64,000 bases of DNA from Emydura subglobosa (GCA_007922225.1 ML679954.1:21969003-22033002), one strand, 5' to 3'; numbered from the stretch's first letter, positions 1-9,699 are shown. Made by a program: numbers and translations. Notes: generated from the letters alone by a model not told the origin.

Positions 1-47
1 GCCCGGGGCTCCCGTCCGCCTCCGGCTGCACGGCCAGGCGCCGCCGG
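1..47 (+). other. SLC25A24: Upstream fragment of SLC25A24 coding exon 1, separated by a transposon
   Basis: This GC-rich 47-base segment ends in CCGG at 44-47, the left copy of the target-site duplication. If the transposon (48-17027) and one CCGG copy are removed, the segment joins 17032 in frame. It then reads ...PPPAARPGAAG directly before SSGRYENLF of SLC25A24. Family members have an LPxAA-like stretch at about this distance before RYE, so this is probably the 5' part of coding exon 1. The start codon lies outside the window. The sequence is short and low in complexity, so the assignment depends on the junction rather than on strong similarity. Confidence 0.6.
44..47. repeat. Left target-site duplication (CCGG)
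   Basis: CCGG immediately precedes the left TIR and is repeated directly after the right TIR at 17028-17031. Removing the element and one copy restores an open exon. Confidence 0.85.
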
Positions 48-83
48 TGTGAAGTGAAAAACTGTATTTCGCGAGAATGTGTG
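48..83 (+). repeat. Left terminal inverted repeat
   Basis: This 36-base terminal repeat starts TGTGAAGTG. It differs from the reverse complement of 16992-17027 at five positions (54, 68, 71, 72 and 78). Its inner half and the bases after it (66-108) resemble the 100-bp repeat unit found at 191-586, suggesting a shared transposase-binding motif. Confidence 0.88.
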
Positions 84-190
84 TCCCCGCTCTGTTTCTC
101 CCATGTAGATGGCAGAAGGGTAAACCTGTGACCACTGCATTGTGCGCATGCTCACCGCATTCAGCATTCAGCAAGCATTCAGCAAGCAAT

Positions 191-586
191 GACACACAAA
201 ATCACGGGAAAAAGTGTGCCCCCGCTTCTCATAGCCTGTATCACTTTTTCCTCTCTTCTCTTTCTACTGGACCACTCCTTCACATCCCTGGACACACAAA
301 ATCACGGGAAAAAGTGTGCCCCCGCTTCTCATAGCCTGTATCACTTTTTCCCCTCTCCTCTTTCTACTGGACCACTTCTTCACATCCCTGGACACACAAA
401 ATCACGGGAAAAAGTGTGCCCCCGCGTCTCATAGCCTGTATCACTTTTTCCCCTCTCCTCTTTCTACTGGACCACTTCTTCACATCCCTGGACACACAAA
501 ATCACGGGAAAAAGTGTGCCCCCGCTTCTCATAGCCTGTATCACTTTTTCCTCTCTTCTCTTTCTACTGGACCACTTCTTCACATT
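191..586 (+). repeat. Subterminal tandem array, four units of exactly 100 bp
   Basis: The motif ATCACGGGAAAAAGTGTGCC begins at 201, 301, 401 and 501, giving an exact 100-bp period with only scattered substitutions. The last unit fades out near 586. Each unit also contains a pyrimidine-rich half with TATCACTTTTTCC. The TCRCGRGAA..GTGTGYCCCCGCT core is also recognisable at 69-90, next to the TIR. Arrays like this near transposon ends often bind transposase, and that role is inferred here. Short open frames across the array are a by-product of the repeat and show no protein character. Confidence 0.93.
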
Positions 587-2840
587 TCTCCGTCTCCTTC
601 CCAATTTATTTGTACACATTATTTGCCCCCATGTAAGCTCCTTTCCATTTTCTTCTCTAGGATTTCAGTTTTCCCTTTTCTTGTTTTGTATTTGCATTTT
701 TTATATGTATTTACCTTGATCCTTTATCATGCTGTATTTAATTCCTATAGGGGTGTTTCATGTTATGATGCTCTGACCCCTATTTCCAAGCACTTCATCT
801 ATATTAACTTCTTGTTCCACATCAGTGCTCAACTTACAATTAGAGCACCGATTTCACCTCCTCTAGTATGTTTCACGACTACCTGCCACAAGAAGCTTAC
901 ATGTAAGGTTTATTGAAATCTTCTCTGTGTATCACATAGAAACTCAATATGTGGGTACTTGTAAGCCAAAAGTTTTATTACATTCTTTACTTGTATACTG
1001 CCTGGTGGGTGGGAGTATATTCCTACTGTTATACTGCCATTAATGCAGCGTGGAGTTGCTATCCACAGACATTCTATGGTATATTTTGTTAATTGTACAG
1101 TTTTCGTTAATTGTGTTATATGCTTTCTTTCAAGTAGAGCCCTCCCGGCCCCCCCAACCCCCCTCCCCCCGGCAACCTTTTGTCAAATTACCATTCTTTT
1201 ATTCCCTGTTATTTGTTTATCCCATGTTGAAGTTTCAGTTTCCCCTATAGTATCAAGAATTATTTTTTACTGTTGTATTGTACACAACTGTATAGAAGCA
1301 AGAACAATGAGTTCTTTTAAAAGTATTCAGAAACAGGTACGTAAACATATGAATTTGAGTAATGAAGATTTTATTTCCTCTACTGGCTTGAACAGTAATA
1401 TCAAACTTTACTATTCTCCATTGATAAGCCAGATATGTCACTCCAACATAACTGAACATAACTCCAACATAACTCAACAATTTATTTTGAAACAACAGTT
1501 ATACAATGTATGAACTAGGCACACTTTTTGCACTTGTACTCCTTGTGCTCATCATGCAGTATGTCTTCACTTATTCCTCCAGGAATGCAGAGAACATGTG
1601 CCCACCTCTTACAGGAGTCACACTGGACCTGTCATAAGTAATAATGAGAATATGAATGAAATCACTGGCCAGATAATGAGAAATTTAATTTCTCTTGACT
1701 GGTACTACTCCATAAATAATATTTATTATATGTATAATCATTACTGAGGAGATTGCTCTCATCGTTGATGACACAGTACTGCACACGAATTAATACAAGA
1801 ATACTGAGCCTTATGTAGGGTATTGAGTGCGGTGTATGTGCAAGTCTTGTGATATTGCTCCATCATATTACTTTGTGTTTAAAAAAAAACGAACGTAACT
1901 TACATATTTGATACAATATGGAGTGTGCCTGTGTTTGTGTGTGTTTCTGAGATGTCAGTAATACTTCGGTCATGTAGACATTGAGCTGTGCCACAGACAA
2001 AGTGGAAGGGAACCCCCCCCCATGAAATCCACAACGGCTACAGCTCAGGAGCAACCCTGAACTCAGCTCTGTACACCACTCGCCACACAGTGGATGGGCA
2101 CCTGGCCTGAGATAAGCATCTCTGCACTGCTGAAGGCCTGCCCCATCGCCAGCCAACCCGCCTCCATTTCCCTCAGTTCATGAGGTAGGGTGGCTTGAGT
2201 AGATGTAGCTTGTTAATCAGCTATCAGTACATTTGTATTATTAATGTTATTATGTCATGTACTGCCGTTACTGTTTTCATCATATGTTCTTAACGGGGAT
2301 CTTATTGCTTATTGCTGCTAGTGGTGCACTTGTTCTACCTACTGTTACTGTGTGGCTTGTACTCAAAAACAGTAGCAATCACATAAAATATTTCTTGATT
2401 CTTACCATCATGCAGTCTTTCTTCTGTGTGCAAGTCATGAAGCTGCAGTATATGCAGTAGTCCTCCACGCTGTCTGAAAAATCAATAAAGGTTTATGTAA
2501 GGATGCTTATACTGTGACGTAAATGCTACATTTACACATCTTGTCACTTAAGCAACAGGTTCTGAAATATATTCGTTTGTATTGTATAAGAATATTTTTT
2601 ACTTTGCAGCTCAGAATACTTTTCTCAAACTCTCACTATACATATTGCTGGTGGATCTAACAATCAAAGTACATATACGTGTTCTGTCAGGAGGAGCAAT
2701 TCATCGCATCCACATTGTACATCTCTTCTACACATTATTCAGACACTGTCACCATGATAGGAAAAAACCTGAGATATACCCACTGAACTATTCACATAAT
2801 AACCACTTACATTCACGTTGTCTTACCATACCCTGTGTCC
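587..2840. other. Left interior of the transposon, no convincing gene
   Basis: This is AT-rich sequence between the tandem array and the 3' end of the integrase-protease gene. Minus-strand AATAAA poly(A) signals (TTTATT on the + strand) lie near 607-612, 1197-1202 and 1366, so part of it may be the gene's 3' UTR. A GC-richer island on the minus strand at about 2040-2200 could be a further exon; see findings. Plus-strand open frames, such as 1043-1513, show no recognisable domain. A C-rich tract lies at about 1141-1171. Confidence 0.5.
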
Positions 2841-2978
2841 TCAATCGGTATTCGTAAGACAGTTATTACCTGACTCCTGCAGCAAACGAATTGCCATTTT
2901 TCTTCGAAAAATATTCATGGCCTCTTCCGTTGTTTCCACAGTCCTGATGTCTTCTTCCAATAAATAACTTTCTGCAAA
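2841..2978 (-). CDS. Integrase-protease exon: Ulp1 C-terminal helix
   Basis: The acceptor is GTTATCATAG. It encodes FAESYLLEED... and then NIFRKMAIRLLQES, the C-terminal helices of Ulp1-like domains. Either translation reads through to the TGA at 2841-2843 (adding GNNCLTNTD), or a donor (TCAG|GTAATA at 2869) joins a further exon. Confidence 0.75.
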   Translation of the reverse strand, partial: FAESYLLEEDIRTVETTEEAMNIFRRKMAIRLLQESGNNCLTNTD

Positions 2979-5900
2979 CTATGATAACTTTTATTTAGAA
3001 AATACATCGTTATAACACAGGGATACAAGTTATTATTAAAACTTTGTCTTCAATACCCTTAGGATGAGTGGTCCACAGTTGTGCCCATCACTTTGTGCCT
3101 TGTGTTCCAGCACCTTTGTTTTCCAGCCTATGGTGCCTTTACTTCTGTCTCTGAACAAGAAGGCTCTGAATTGGTGGAGAGAACAATAGCATGATGTATC
3201 ACTGTATCCTGCTTTTCCTCATCCTACATATGTAGGACTTCTTTTCTTCTTGCTTTAGTAAATGCTTTCAACGGGTTCATACTCACATAGATACATTCCT
3301 TTCCACGTGATCATGTCAGTTTTATGACACCTACCACTTTTTCCCCTGTCTGCCATGTGGCAAACAAAACATTATGTATCATGCTACATACCCACCCCTT
3401 TTTAAGGAACCTACTATGACAATATTACCCAGGTAGTTACTGTTCTGCCAAGTACTGTCACACATATAGACACTGTGACCTCTGTACAGAATTAGGTTCT
3501 ATTCACCTCCAATTCTTCAGCCATTCTTCAACATATTTCGTCTCCTGACATAAGGGGTCAATTATCAACAACTCTTTCTTGGCCATCAATGCTATCTGAC
3601 AGTGTAAAGACAGAGATGTTAACAGTTATTGCCAATATCATATTTTCAAGCACTACATAATGCCTTCTCAGAAAAGTAATTCAAAAATTCAACACTGGCA
3701 GTGTATCACTGTTACGTATCTCTACATCATGTTTTGCAGTCACTCCTGTACAGCAGGATAGACCACAGTTGTACCATGTACATGCACAGCATCGTAACCC
3801 TCTCTGCACAGTAACCGCATTTTTAGATCAATACTCTGCATGTCAACACCTCCAATGAACTTTTGGTTTCCTACATTGCAATGGGACTTTGTGAACTAAT
3901 TAATTTCAACATCGTACCTCACTGCGACAAAGCAGTGTGTTTAATTTTTCACGCTGTAATTAATCTACTGCATACTATCCCAAAGTTTAGCAAACAAAAA
4001 CATCTTACCCCAATTACCCAATGGTTTGATGAGTTGAAAGGAAGCAGCACTATATCCTTCGTTATCATTTCTCTCTGTGTTCAGTGCAAAAAATAGAAGA
4101 GAAATGGCAATGACCCAAACGAGGCAATGTGGATTACACTACCACTCCAAATGTCCTTAGAGGGCTACTATTACTCAATCTTCCACATAACCTGACATTT
4201 CACAGTTTGTTGCACGGGTCTTCACTGACTGTCACTACATTTTCTTTCCCCATAGCAGTCAAAAGACACAGTTCATTCTTACCTTCATGGAAAAGCATGA
4301 TCTTGCTGTGCCATTTAGAATGGTAGTTGAAATTACAGATGAGATGGCTTGTACCTGCTGACACTGAAGAAGACTTAGGTGATGCATTGCTCATTCTAGC
4401 ACACAAACGGCATTCTTAACTGAATTAATTCCTAAACACATCCATACATCCATACACACAATCAATCGTCACTGTTAGAAATACTTCATATACAGCAGTA
4501 GATAACACTGTTCTGTGAAATGTGGGACTTATAGGCAGAGTACATGTCAAAGATCTGGTAACAGTCATTCGGTCAAGTAATGACAGTGTGGCATACAACT
4601 CAAAGTATTTCCTAGTCCGTTTCATAGCAGCAAGAATATTGCAATCGTGATACTACATTTTCAGAGTTACACTTTGAGGAAACTTGCACTTCAATTTCTC
4701 TGTTCACCGTGCTCTTAGTTCTATGATCTATTTCTATGCGCTGTCTAGGTACACCATCCTACCTTTTGACTTTCTTGCTTGACCACACAAAACAAATATG
4801 CATCGATGACCTACAAAATACAAACAACAGAAACAGTTCTTGCACCATTTATTCTTCTGCATTCAGGTATTACACCTTTTCCTCTGTTGCTGCCAATTAC
4901 CTCATCGCCCAGCCATTGTCCTGGCTTCAGGCCACAAAATGAAATGCCATAAAGGCTGATATTTCCGACTCTGGCCTCTACTCGGCTTCCGTCACGGTCA
5001 GTCTGCAGTAATCGTACTGTAAGAGACATTTAGAAACACATCAGGCATGTTCATTGCTCATTTTCTCTCCATACCAGAATACTGAGTGCGTCTATTCTTT
5101 ACGGAAACGTTGACTTTGGGTCCAAATACAGCTTACTTTAACATACTTTACAACGATTTGTTCTGGTTCTTACCTTTCTGAAACCATTCTCTGTCTTCCT
5201 CAACCTCCATACATGGGTCATCAACGTCACTGTCCTCCTCACTGTCAATTGCTTTCAATACACATTCCCCTTCTTCCATCTTGAGTACATCAATGCTTCT
5301 TTTGAAGCAGTCACCACTGATGTCACATTCATCACCGCTGTTTAGAACCAAGTTTTGTGGGGGACTGTTTTTTGGAATGTCGTCAACAGCAGTTTGTATT
5401 TTGACGTTGTCCTCTGAGATGTTCTCAGAGACTACTTGTGCAGGTCCTTTAAAGGCTTTCAAGTGGGCTATACTATACATGGTTCCTAAACGTTTCCCAG
5501 ACATGGTTTCCAGTGTCACTCTTTTACCCACTACACTGGTAAGTTTGTATGGTCCCCGATAGGTAGGTTCCAGCGACCCTCCCTGTCTTGTTTTACGTCT
5601 TGCATTCAGCAACAGAACACTCTGTCCAACCTCAAATGTAGTTTTTCCAAATTTTGACATGTGTCTTTTACTATATTGCCTTTGTTGTCTTTCTTGTGCT
5701 TTAGAAATATTTTTCAAGCACAATTCTGCATCCGCTTCTTGTTGTGCTATAAAATCTTTCCTGTACCGCTGTATGTCTTCTTCAGTGGGTTCCATGACCT
5801 CGGGAAGCTTTGAAAAATAAAGGTCATGGTGTTCTATTACTAAGACTAATAGTCACACAGTAACAAGTTTGAAATAAAAGTTACGGCCATCAAAGACACG

Positions 5901-8900
5901 TACCATATAATTTTCTTGAACTTGGTCTGCAAATCTTGCTTCCCGTCCCATCATTAGTAGCATTGGTGACATTTTGGTACTCATGCTGGGTTTTGAGCGC
6001 AGTGAAAACAGAATGGCTGGAAGATACTCATCCCAAGTATTAAGTTTATTGCCAACACACTTTGCCAGTCCTCTGTGAAGAAAAGTTTTCGTTGTATTAT
6101 TAAAATAAAGCAAGGGTTAAATCACTGTTTTTGTATTCAATGTATACATAACCGAACTGGTGCATGGACGCTACGTTACAAGAACACCGTTATTGTACAC
6201 AATAACCAAATGTGCTTTATGGGTGTGCTATCCGACACGTTTCCCAAGGAACTGTCAGGACACAGCTGCTGTGCAGTGTCGCCTTACATCATTGGGAAAC
6301 AGTAGATAGATTGTGTAAATGTTGAATGGTGCGATTCACCTTCTCGCATGACTCGTCCAACTTCCCTTTTACACTGTTCTTGCTTAAAATCCCTATACTT
6401 ACTTTTTGATGGAATTGTTCGTGATTTCAGCAAGTCCGTTTGTTTGAGGGTGATAGGGGCTGGTGAAGCTACGCTGAATGTTAAATCTCTTGCAAAGTTC
6501 TAGGTTCAACTGTAAAAGAAATATTAAACAAATCTATGTAAATATACACCCATTAAAAGGAATGCTACTTTTCCTAGTACACATAGCTGTTATCTGCTAA
6601 TGCTTAGCTGTCCTAGGCGTGCTGTCGAAAGTATATCCAGCAATAACATGCTGTGGATAAATAAATTTCTGATGTAAAAGACCATGTTTACCTCCCAGGA
6701 ACTGAATGTCTTCGACATGTGTCTCAGATATGGAGTCCAATGCAACCGATTGTTGCAACGGAGACCCTAATTACCCTCAGGCACTTCTTGAGGCCAACAC
6801 CGACTGCGGGGACAGAGGGTGCATATGGAACCCTTCTTCTGGGACGTAAGATTTATTTTCTGCTCCCCGGGAACTCTGTGCGACTGAGGCCGGCGTCTCC
6901 CACACGCCATTCGCCAACTTAGGGACCCTGTCATGCACGGCGCAAGGATTAAAGGTAGAGAAACCCAGCATGGCACGGAAAGTGAAACCAAAATGATACA
7001 TAATATTACAGTGTGAAATAATGCACTTCAGTATTCACCAGTGCACAGTACAGGACAATTAAATCAGTACTCAAAAATAATCAGACATAAGATGAAAAAA
7101 TTGAAAGTTCTTTCCAGAATATGTGGTCTGATACATAGAGAAAATTTGTGGCTAGTGCCGAACATCGGCATACTGTCAAGTACTTTGCAATGGATATGAG
7201 CTCGCACTGGAAGTAGAACTGTAAGCAAGTGGAGAACAGGGAACGTCTGTACCCACACCGTTGCCTGCCCAAGAAAAGGTGGCTGGTTACGCAACCTTTC
7301 CCTGACCAATCCACATTCCATAGACATTAACAGGGAAACAAAAGTATTGTTCATCATCAAGCATCAGAGACATAGGAGACTGTTTAAAGACACACTGCGA
7401 AGAGCTCCGGAAAGATCTCTGTACCGTATTATTAAACTCTGATCCACGATCAGTCAGAATCCGTTGAGGACATCCATATCTAAGGCACAATTTCCATATC
7501 TTCCTTGCCACCATAGAAGAAGACTTACTTCGAAGTGGAAATGCTTCTACCCATTTTGAAAAATGATCTACCACTGTCAGAATGTACTTGTATCCTCTCT
7601 TTGTCTCAGGCATTGGCCCTATTAAATCCATTCCAAGCAATTCCCATAACTGAGTAACCTGTGTGCAAAGGAACAGGCGTGAGTGACACTTGTTATGTAT
7701 CGTACAGTCCTGTTCTCAGAAGCCCATTGTCAATATGATCCTTGAACACAGTTATGTGGTTCAAAGAGCCAATCAACGTACCATACCACTGTACAAACTG
7801 TGACAACAGAAAGAGAAAGCAGGAAGGACGGATATGGGATGTGGGGAAATGGAAAAGAAGGCATGAATGGGAGAAGAAGAAAGATGATAAAGCACAGTGT
7901 AGCGGGTATCCCATGACAGCTTATTAAAAAAAAATAAAAGTATCTCCACTATCCATATTCATGGCACATGTTGCATAATGAACAAGGTGTTTCCGGACAC
8001 AAATGTTGAACAGGAATCATGAGACCGAGTGCTGTCGAACAGTGTTCTGAAAGGATATGATAATGATTATTAAGGGACTTGGACAGGAATGTATCTCCCA
8101 GAGAGCCTGTTGTCATAAGCAATCTTAGTTCCAGAATGACAATGCAAGGCCACATAACAATTGTTAGGCACAGAATGAGCACTATGAGCGTTTCACCTTA
8201 ATGCTTTTCAGGGTGGAATCAGCAGTCAGAACCTTTCCCAGTCTCTGGCAATCCGGACACTGTGCAACCTACAGTAGATGAAATAGTATAACAACAGTAA
8301 CCTCATTTCCCATGTACAGAAACCATTTGCATTTTTCCCTCTAATTGCATACATCATATTTCTGTGAAATGGTAGAACATACCCATTCTGCTATGTCACT
8401 GGTCATCCCTGGCCAATAGTATCTGGAGCCCATAGCAAGTCTAGTCTTGTTAATTCCTTGATGTCCACCCTGTGCACTGTCATGATAGTGCTTAAAAAGA
8501 TCAAACGCTTCCTTCCTGGTGTGGACAACAAGTACCTTTCTTCCTTTTGAGGAATGGAAAAGGGTTCCTCCTGGTAATAAAAAAAACATAGACCTATTAG
8601 TGCTGCAGTGAATGTAGCATCATGACAGCTAACTGTTTCTCTATACAGAAGAGGATAAGATTGGGCCAACTAATGGTCACTGGGACAGTGCATCAAGTGG
8701 GTGGATGCAGCCCAGCTCCAACAGAACAGGGCACCTACCACCCGCATCACAGCTGGGAGAAGAAACAGTGCGTGAAATGGTGGCGCACGCCTTCCACAGA
8801 AGCTGGCTGCTGACACACCCCACAAAGCTGTGAGCTGTGCACAGCTGGGCAGTGGGCTGCTACCACAACGCTTTCCAAGAACTTGATGTCCGCCACCCGC

Positions 8901-9232
8901 ATCCCCCTGAAGTCTACTTTGCAGCGCATGCCCCCTGAATGTTTCATGTGGGTACGCGAAGCAGTGATGGAGAATAGATGATGCAGTTAACACACATGTA
9001 TTTTCATCCCCTACATAGGTACTCAGGTACATGTAATTGAAATGTATTTGGACATTGACTGGACTGTCAGAGGTATGTGTAGTACACATGGGAACTTATT
9101 ACTTGCCTTCCAAGGAGAACTTTGCAGCAAGTCTACGCAGACAAAACCGTTGTCCTTTACTCATCCCTTCTGGGTATTTCTTAGTGGTCCTGTATGCGAA
9201 AACCTTCGCAATTTTTTCATCAAAGGAAGTTC
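2841..9232 (-). CDS. Ginger/GIN-type integrase fused to a Ulp1-like cysteine protease (14 exons recognised, 5' end missing)
   Basis: The gene was assembled by eye from exons with splice signals and matching phases: 9107-9232, 8383-8570, 8197-8268, 7425-7658, 6403-6509, 5904-6072, 5174-5807, 4901-5016, 4763-4810, 4283-4354, 4009-4074, 3507-3595, 3057-3150 and 2841/2870-2978. They give about 708 codons with no stop or frameshift. Domain order is: YPxx-type N-terminal motif (KYPEGMSKG); an HHCC integrase zinc finger with final CPDC; a DDE core (GMDLIGP, LTDRGSEF, HPQTNGLAE); a GPY domain (YRGPYKL); an acidic linker; and a Ulp1/SENP-like fold (WLGDE-VIDAYL, NHW, IIDPL, AQSDGHNCG). The integrase should cut and join the element's ends. 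The protease suggests a SUMO- or ubiquitin-like processing role, but its substrate is unknown. The start codon was not found upstream of 9232 and may lie beyond the Penelope insertion. Intact frames suggest recent activity or selection. Confidence 0.82.
3057..3150 (-). CDS. Integrase-protease exon: Ulp1 catalytic cysteine
   Basis: This 94-bp exon (acceptor CTTGTTCAG, donor AGG|GTATTG) encodes KVLEHKAQSDGHNCGPLILR. It has the oxyanion-hole Gln six residues before the catalytic Cys, as in Q-x-D-x-x-N-C-G of Ulp1/SENP enzymes. Confidence 0.85.
3507..3595 (-). CDS. Integrase-protease exon: Ulp1 catalytic aspartate
   Basis: This 89-bp exon (acceptor CACTGTCAG, donor GGAG|GTGAAT) encodes IALMAKKELLIIDPL, with the catalytic Asp in IIDPL, then YVEEWLKNW. 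It leaves in phase 2. Confidence 0.85.
4009..4074 (-). CDS. Integrase-protease exon: Ulp1 catalytic histidine
   Basis: This 22-codon exon (acceptor CTGAACACAG, donor GGG|GTAAGA) encodes DIVLLPFNSSNHWVIG. NHW carries the catalytic His of C48 proteases. Confidence 0.85.
4283..4354 (-). CDS. Integrase-protease exon: Ulp1 linker before the catalytic His
   Basis: This 72-bp exon (acceptor GTGTCAGCAG, donor AAG|GTAAGA) encodes VQAISSVISTTILNG and onward, matching the segment between VIDAYL and the catalytic His in transposon-encoded Ulp1 proteases by position. It is phase 0 at both ends. It is less certain than its neighbours because the sequence itself is not diagnostic. Confidence 0.68.
4763..4810 (-). 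CDS. Integrase-protease exon: VIDAYL micro-exon
   Basis: This is a 48-bp, 16-codon exon (acceptor ATTTTGTAG, donor AAG|GTAGGA) encoding VIDAYLFCVVKQESQK. Joined to the previous exon it gives WLGDEVIDAYL, a typical Ulp1-family opening. Confidence 0.82.
4901..5016 (-). CDS. Integrase-protease exon: start of Ulp1-like domain
   Basis: The acceptor is GTCTCTTACAG and the donor is GAG|GTAATT. It encodes VRLLQTDRDGSRVE... and then LKPGQWLGDE, the WLxD start signature of the Ulp1/SENP fold, which continues in the next exon as VIDAYL. Confidence 0.82.
5174..5807 (-). CDS. Integrase-protease exon: GPY domain and acidic linker
   Basis: This is the longest exon (634 bp; acceptor TTTTTCAAAG, donor AAAG|GTAAGA). 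It begins LPEVMEPTEEDIQ, runs through a basic RQQRQYSKRHM stretch, then VGQSVLLLNARRKTRQGG and TYRGPYKL, the GPY domain found after many Gypsy/Ginger integrase cores. After SIAHLKAFKG it becomes low-complexity and acidic (EEDSDVDDPCMEVEEDREW), forming a linker of roughly 80 residues before the protease. Confidence 0.88.
5904..6072 (-). CDS. Integrase-protease exon: C-terminal part of integrase core
   Basis: The acceptor is TTCTTCACAG and the donor is ATG|GTACGT. It encodes GLAKCVGNKLNTWDEYLPAI then MSPMLLMMGREARF, the WDxxLP and PFxLxFGREARL-like segments that follow the DDE core in Gypsy-like integrases. Confidence 0.88.
6403..6509 (-). CDS. Integrase-protease exon: catalytic glutamate
   Basis: The acceptor is TTCTTTTACAG and the donor is AAAAA|GTAAGT. 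It encodes LNLELCKRFNIQ, then YHPQTNGLAE with the catalytic Glu, then ITNNSIKK. It completes the D-D-E triad with family-typical spacing when joined to 7425-7658. It leaves in phase 2. Confidence 0.88.
7425..7658 (-). CDS. Integrase-protease exon: DDE core, first two aspartates
   Basis: This 78-codon exon (acceptor TTGCACACAG, donor ACG|GTACAG) encodes WELLGMDLIGPMPET..., with the first catalytic Asp, then KYILTVVDHFSKWVEAFPL and LTDRGSEFNNT with the second Asp. The pattern matches Ty3/Gypsy-type integrase cores closely. Open reading continues past the donor, but those residues do not fit the family. Confidence 0.9.
8197..8268 (-). CDS. Integrase-protease exon: zinc-finger cysteines
   Basis: This 24-codon exon (acceptor CTACTGTAG, donor AAG|GTGAAA) encodes VAQCPDCQRLGK. 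It supplies the CxxC half of the HHCC zinc finger begun in the preceding exon and is phase 0 at both ends. Confidence 0.85.
8383..8570 (-). CDS. Integrase-protease exon: zinc-finger histidines
   Basis: The acceptor is TTTATTACCAG and the donor is TGG|GTATGT. It continues LEG|GTLFHSSKGRKVLVV and then carries the two zinc-binding histidines in HYHDSAQGGHQGINKTR, followed by YYWPGMTSDIAEW, the usual pattern of the integrase HHCC domain. It enters in phase 1 and leaves in phase 0. Confidence 0.85.
9107..9232 (-). CDS. Integrase-protease exon: YPxx N-terminal motif
   Basis: The exon starts after an AG acceptor (AATACTCAG) and encodes FDEKIAKVFAYRTTKKYPEG followed by a basic KGQRFCLRRLAAKF segment. 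This is the N-terminal helix-rich motif that precedes the zinc finger in Ginger/GIN integrases. It needs one base from an earlier exon. The only donor in the right phase is AAG|GCAAGT, a GC-type donor. A GT donor four bases later would break the frame. Confidence 0.75.
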
Positions 9233-9690
9233 CTGAGTATTCATTGAAATAAAGGATTAAATTGTGAACAGGTGCATATTGTATTAAATCTATAATCTAC
9301 CAATATCATCAGCGTACTTCTGATATTATGAATGACATGTACAGTACTGATATCTAAGCAAGGTAAGGCACAGTGTACAATGCTTGGACAATGATAACAG
9401 ATACAGAAGGAACAGCAAGATTTCTGTGGCACTTCAAAGAGTAAGTATTTCAGTAATAACAGACATAAGGTTACACAGAGTAGGTAACAGGGAGGCATGT
9501 TATAGAAATCAAAGCACATTGAGAACAGTGGTGTGAAGGTGAGGGGGAAACAGGGGGGAGGAGTGGGGTTGAGTATGGCACTTGAGGCCTGATGGCGGTA
9601 TGATATGGATTGATATGATGTCCATTTCTTAGCAGTTGGGTAGGAAGAGGATGTCTGTCTGTATCTGTGGCAGTCTTCCCATGAAGTTTG
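9233..9690. other. Upstream flank of the integrase-protease exons, no gene seen
   Basis: This region lies between the first recognised integrase exon and the Penelope element. A minus-strand start exon was expected here, but none with a good donor and correct phase was found. The open frame at 9241-9519 (minus) has no domain. Confidence 0.4.
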
Positions 9691-9699
9691 TGGATTTAC

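Noticed and set aside
77..916. Overlapping open frames with repeated peptide TQNHGKKCAPASHSLYHFF
   Set aside because: They are produced by the 100-bp tandem array read in all frames. There is no start context, domain or splice structure.
1043..1513. 156-codon + strand frame in the left part of the transposon
   Set aside because: The sequence is AT-rich, shows no recognisable motif, and overlaps another frame of equal quality.
4425..4652. Possible extra Ulp1 exon after VIDAYL (YHDCNILAAMKRTRK)
   Set aside because: An acceptor-like site exists at 4653, but no good phase-0 donor follows. Joining 4763 directly to 4354 gives the normal Ulp1 spacing.
7287..7424. Continuation of the integrase frame beyond TDRGSEFNNT
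   Set aside because: The residues no longer resemble an integrase, while splicing at ACG|GTACAG to 6509 restores the catalytic Glu region exactly.
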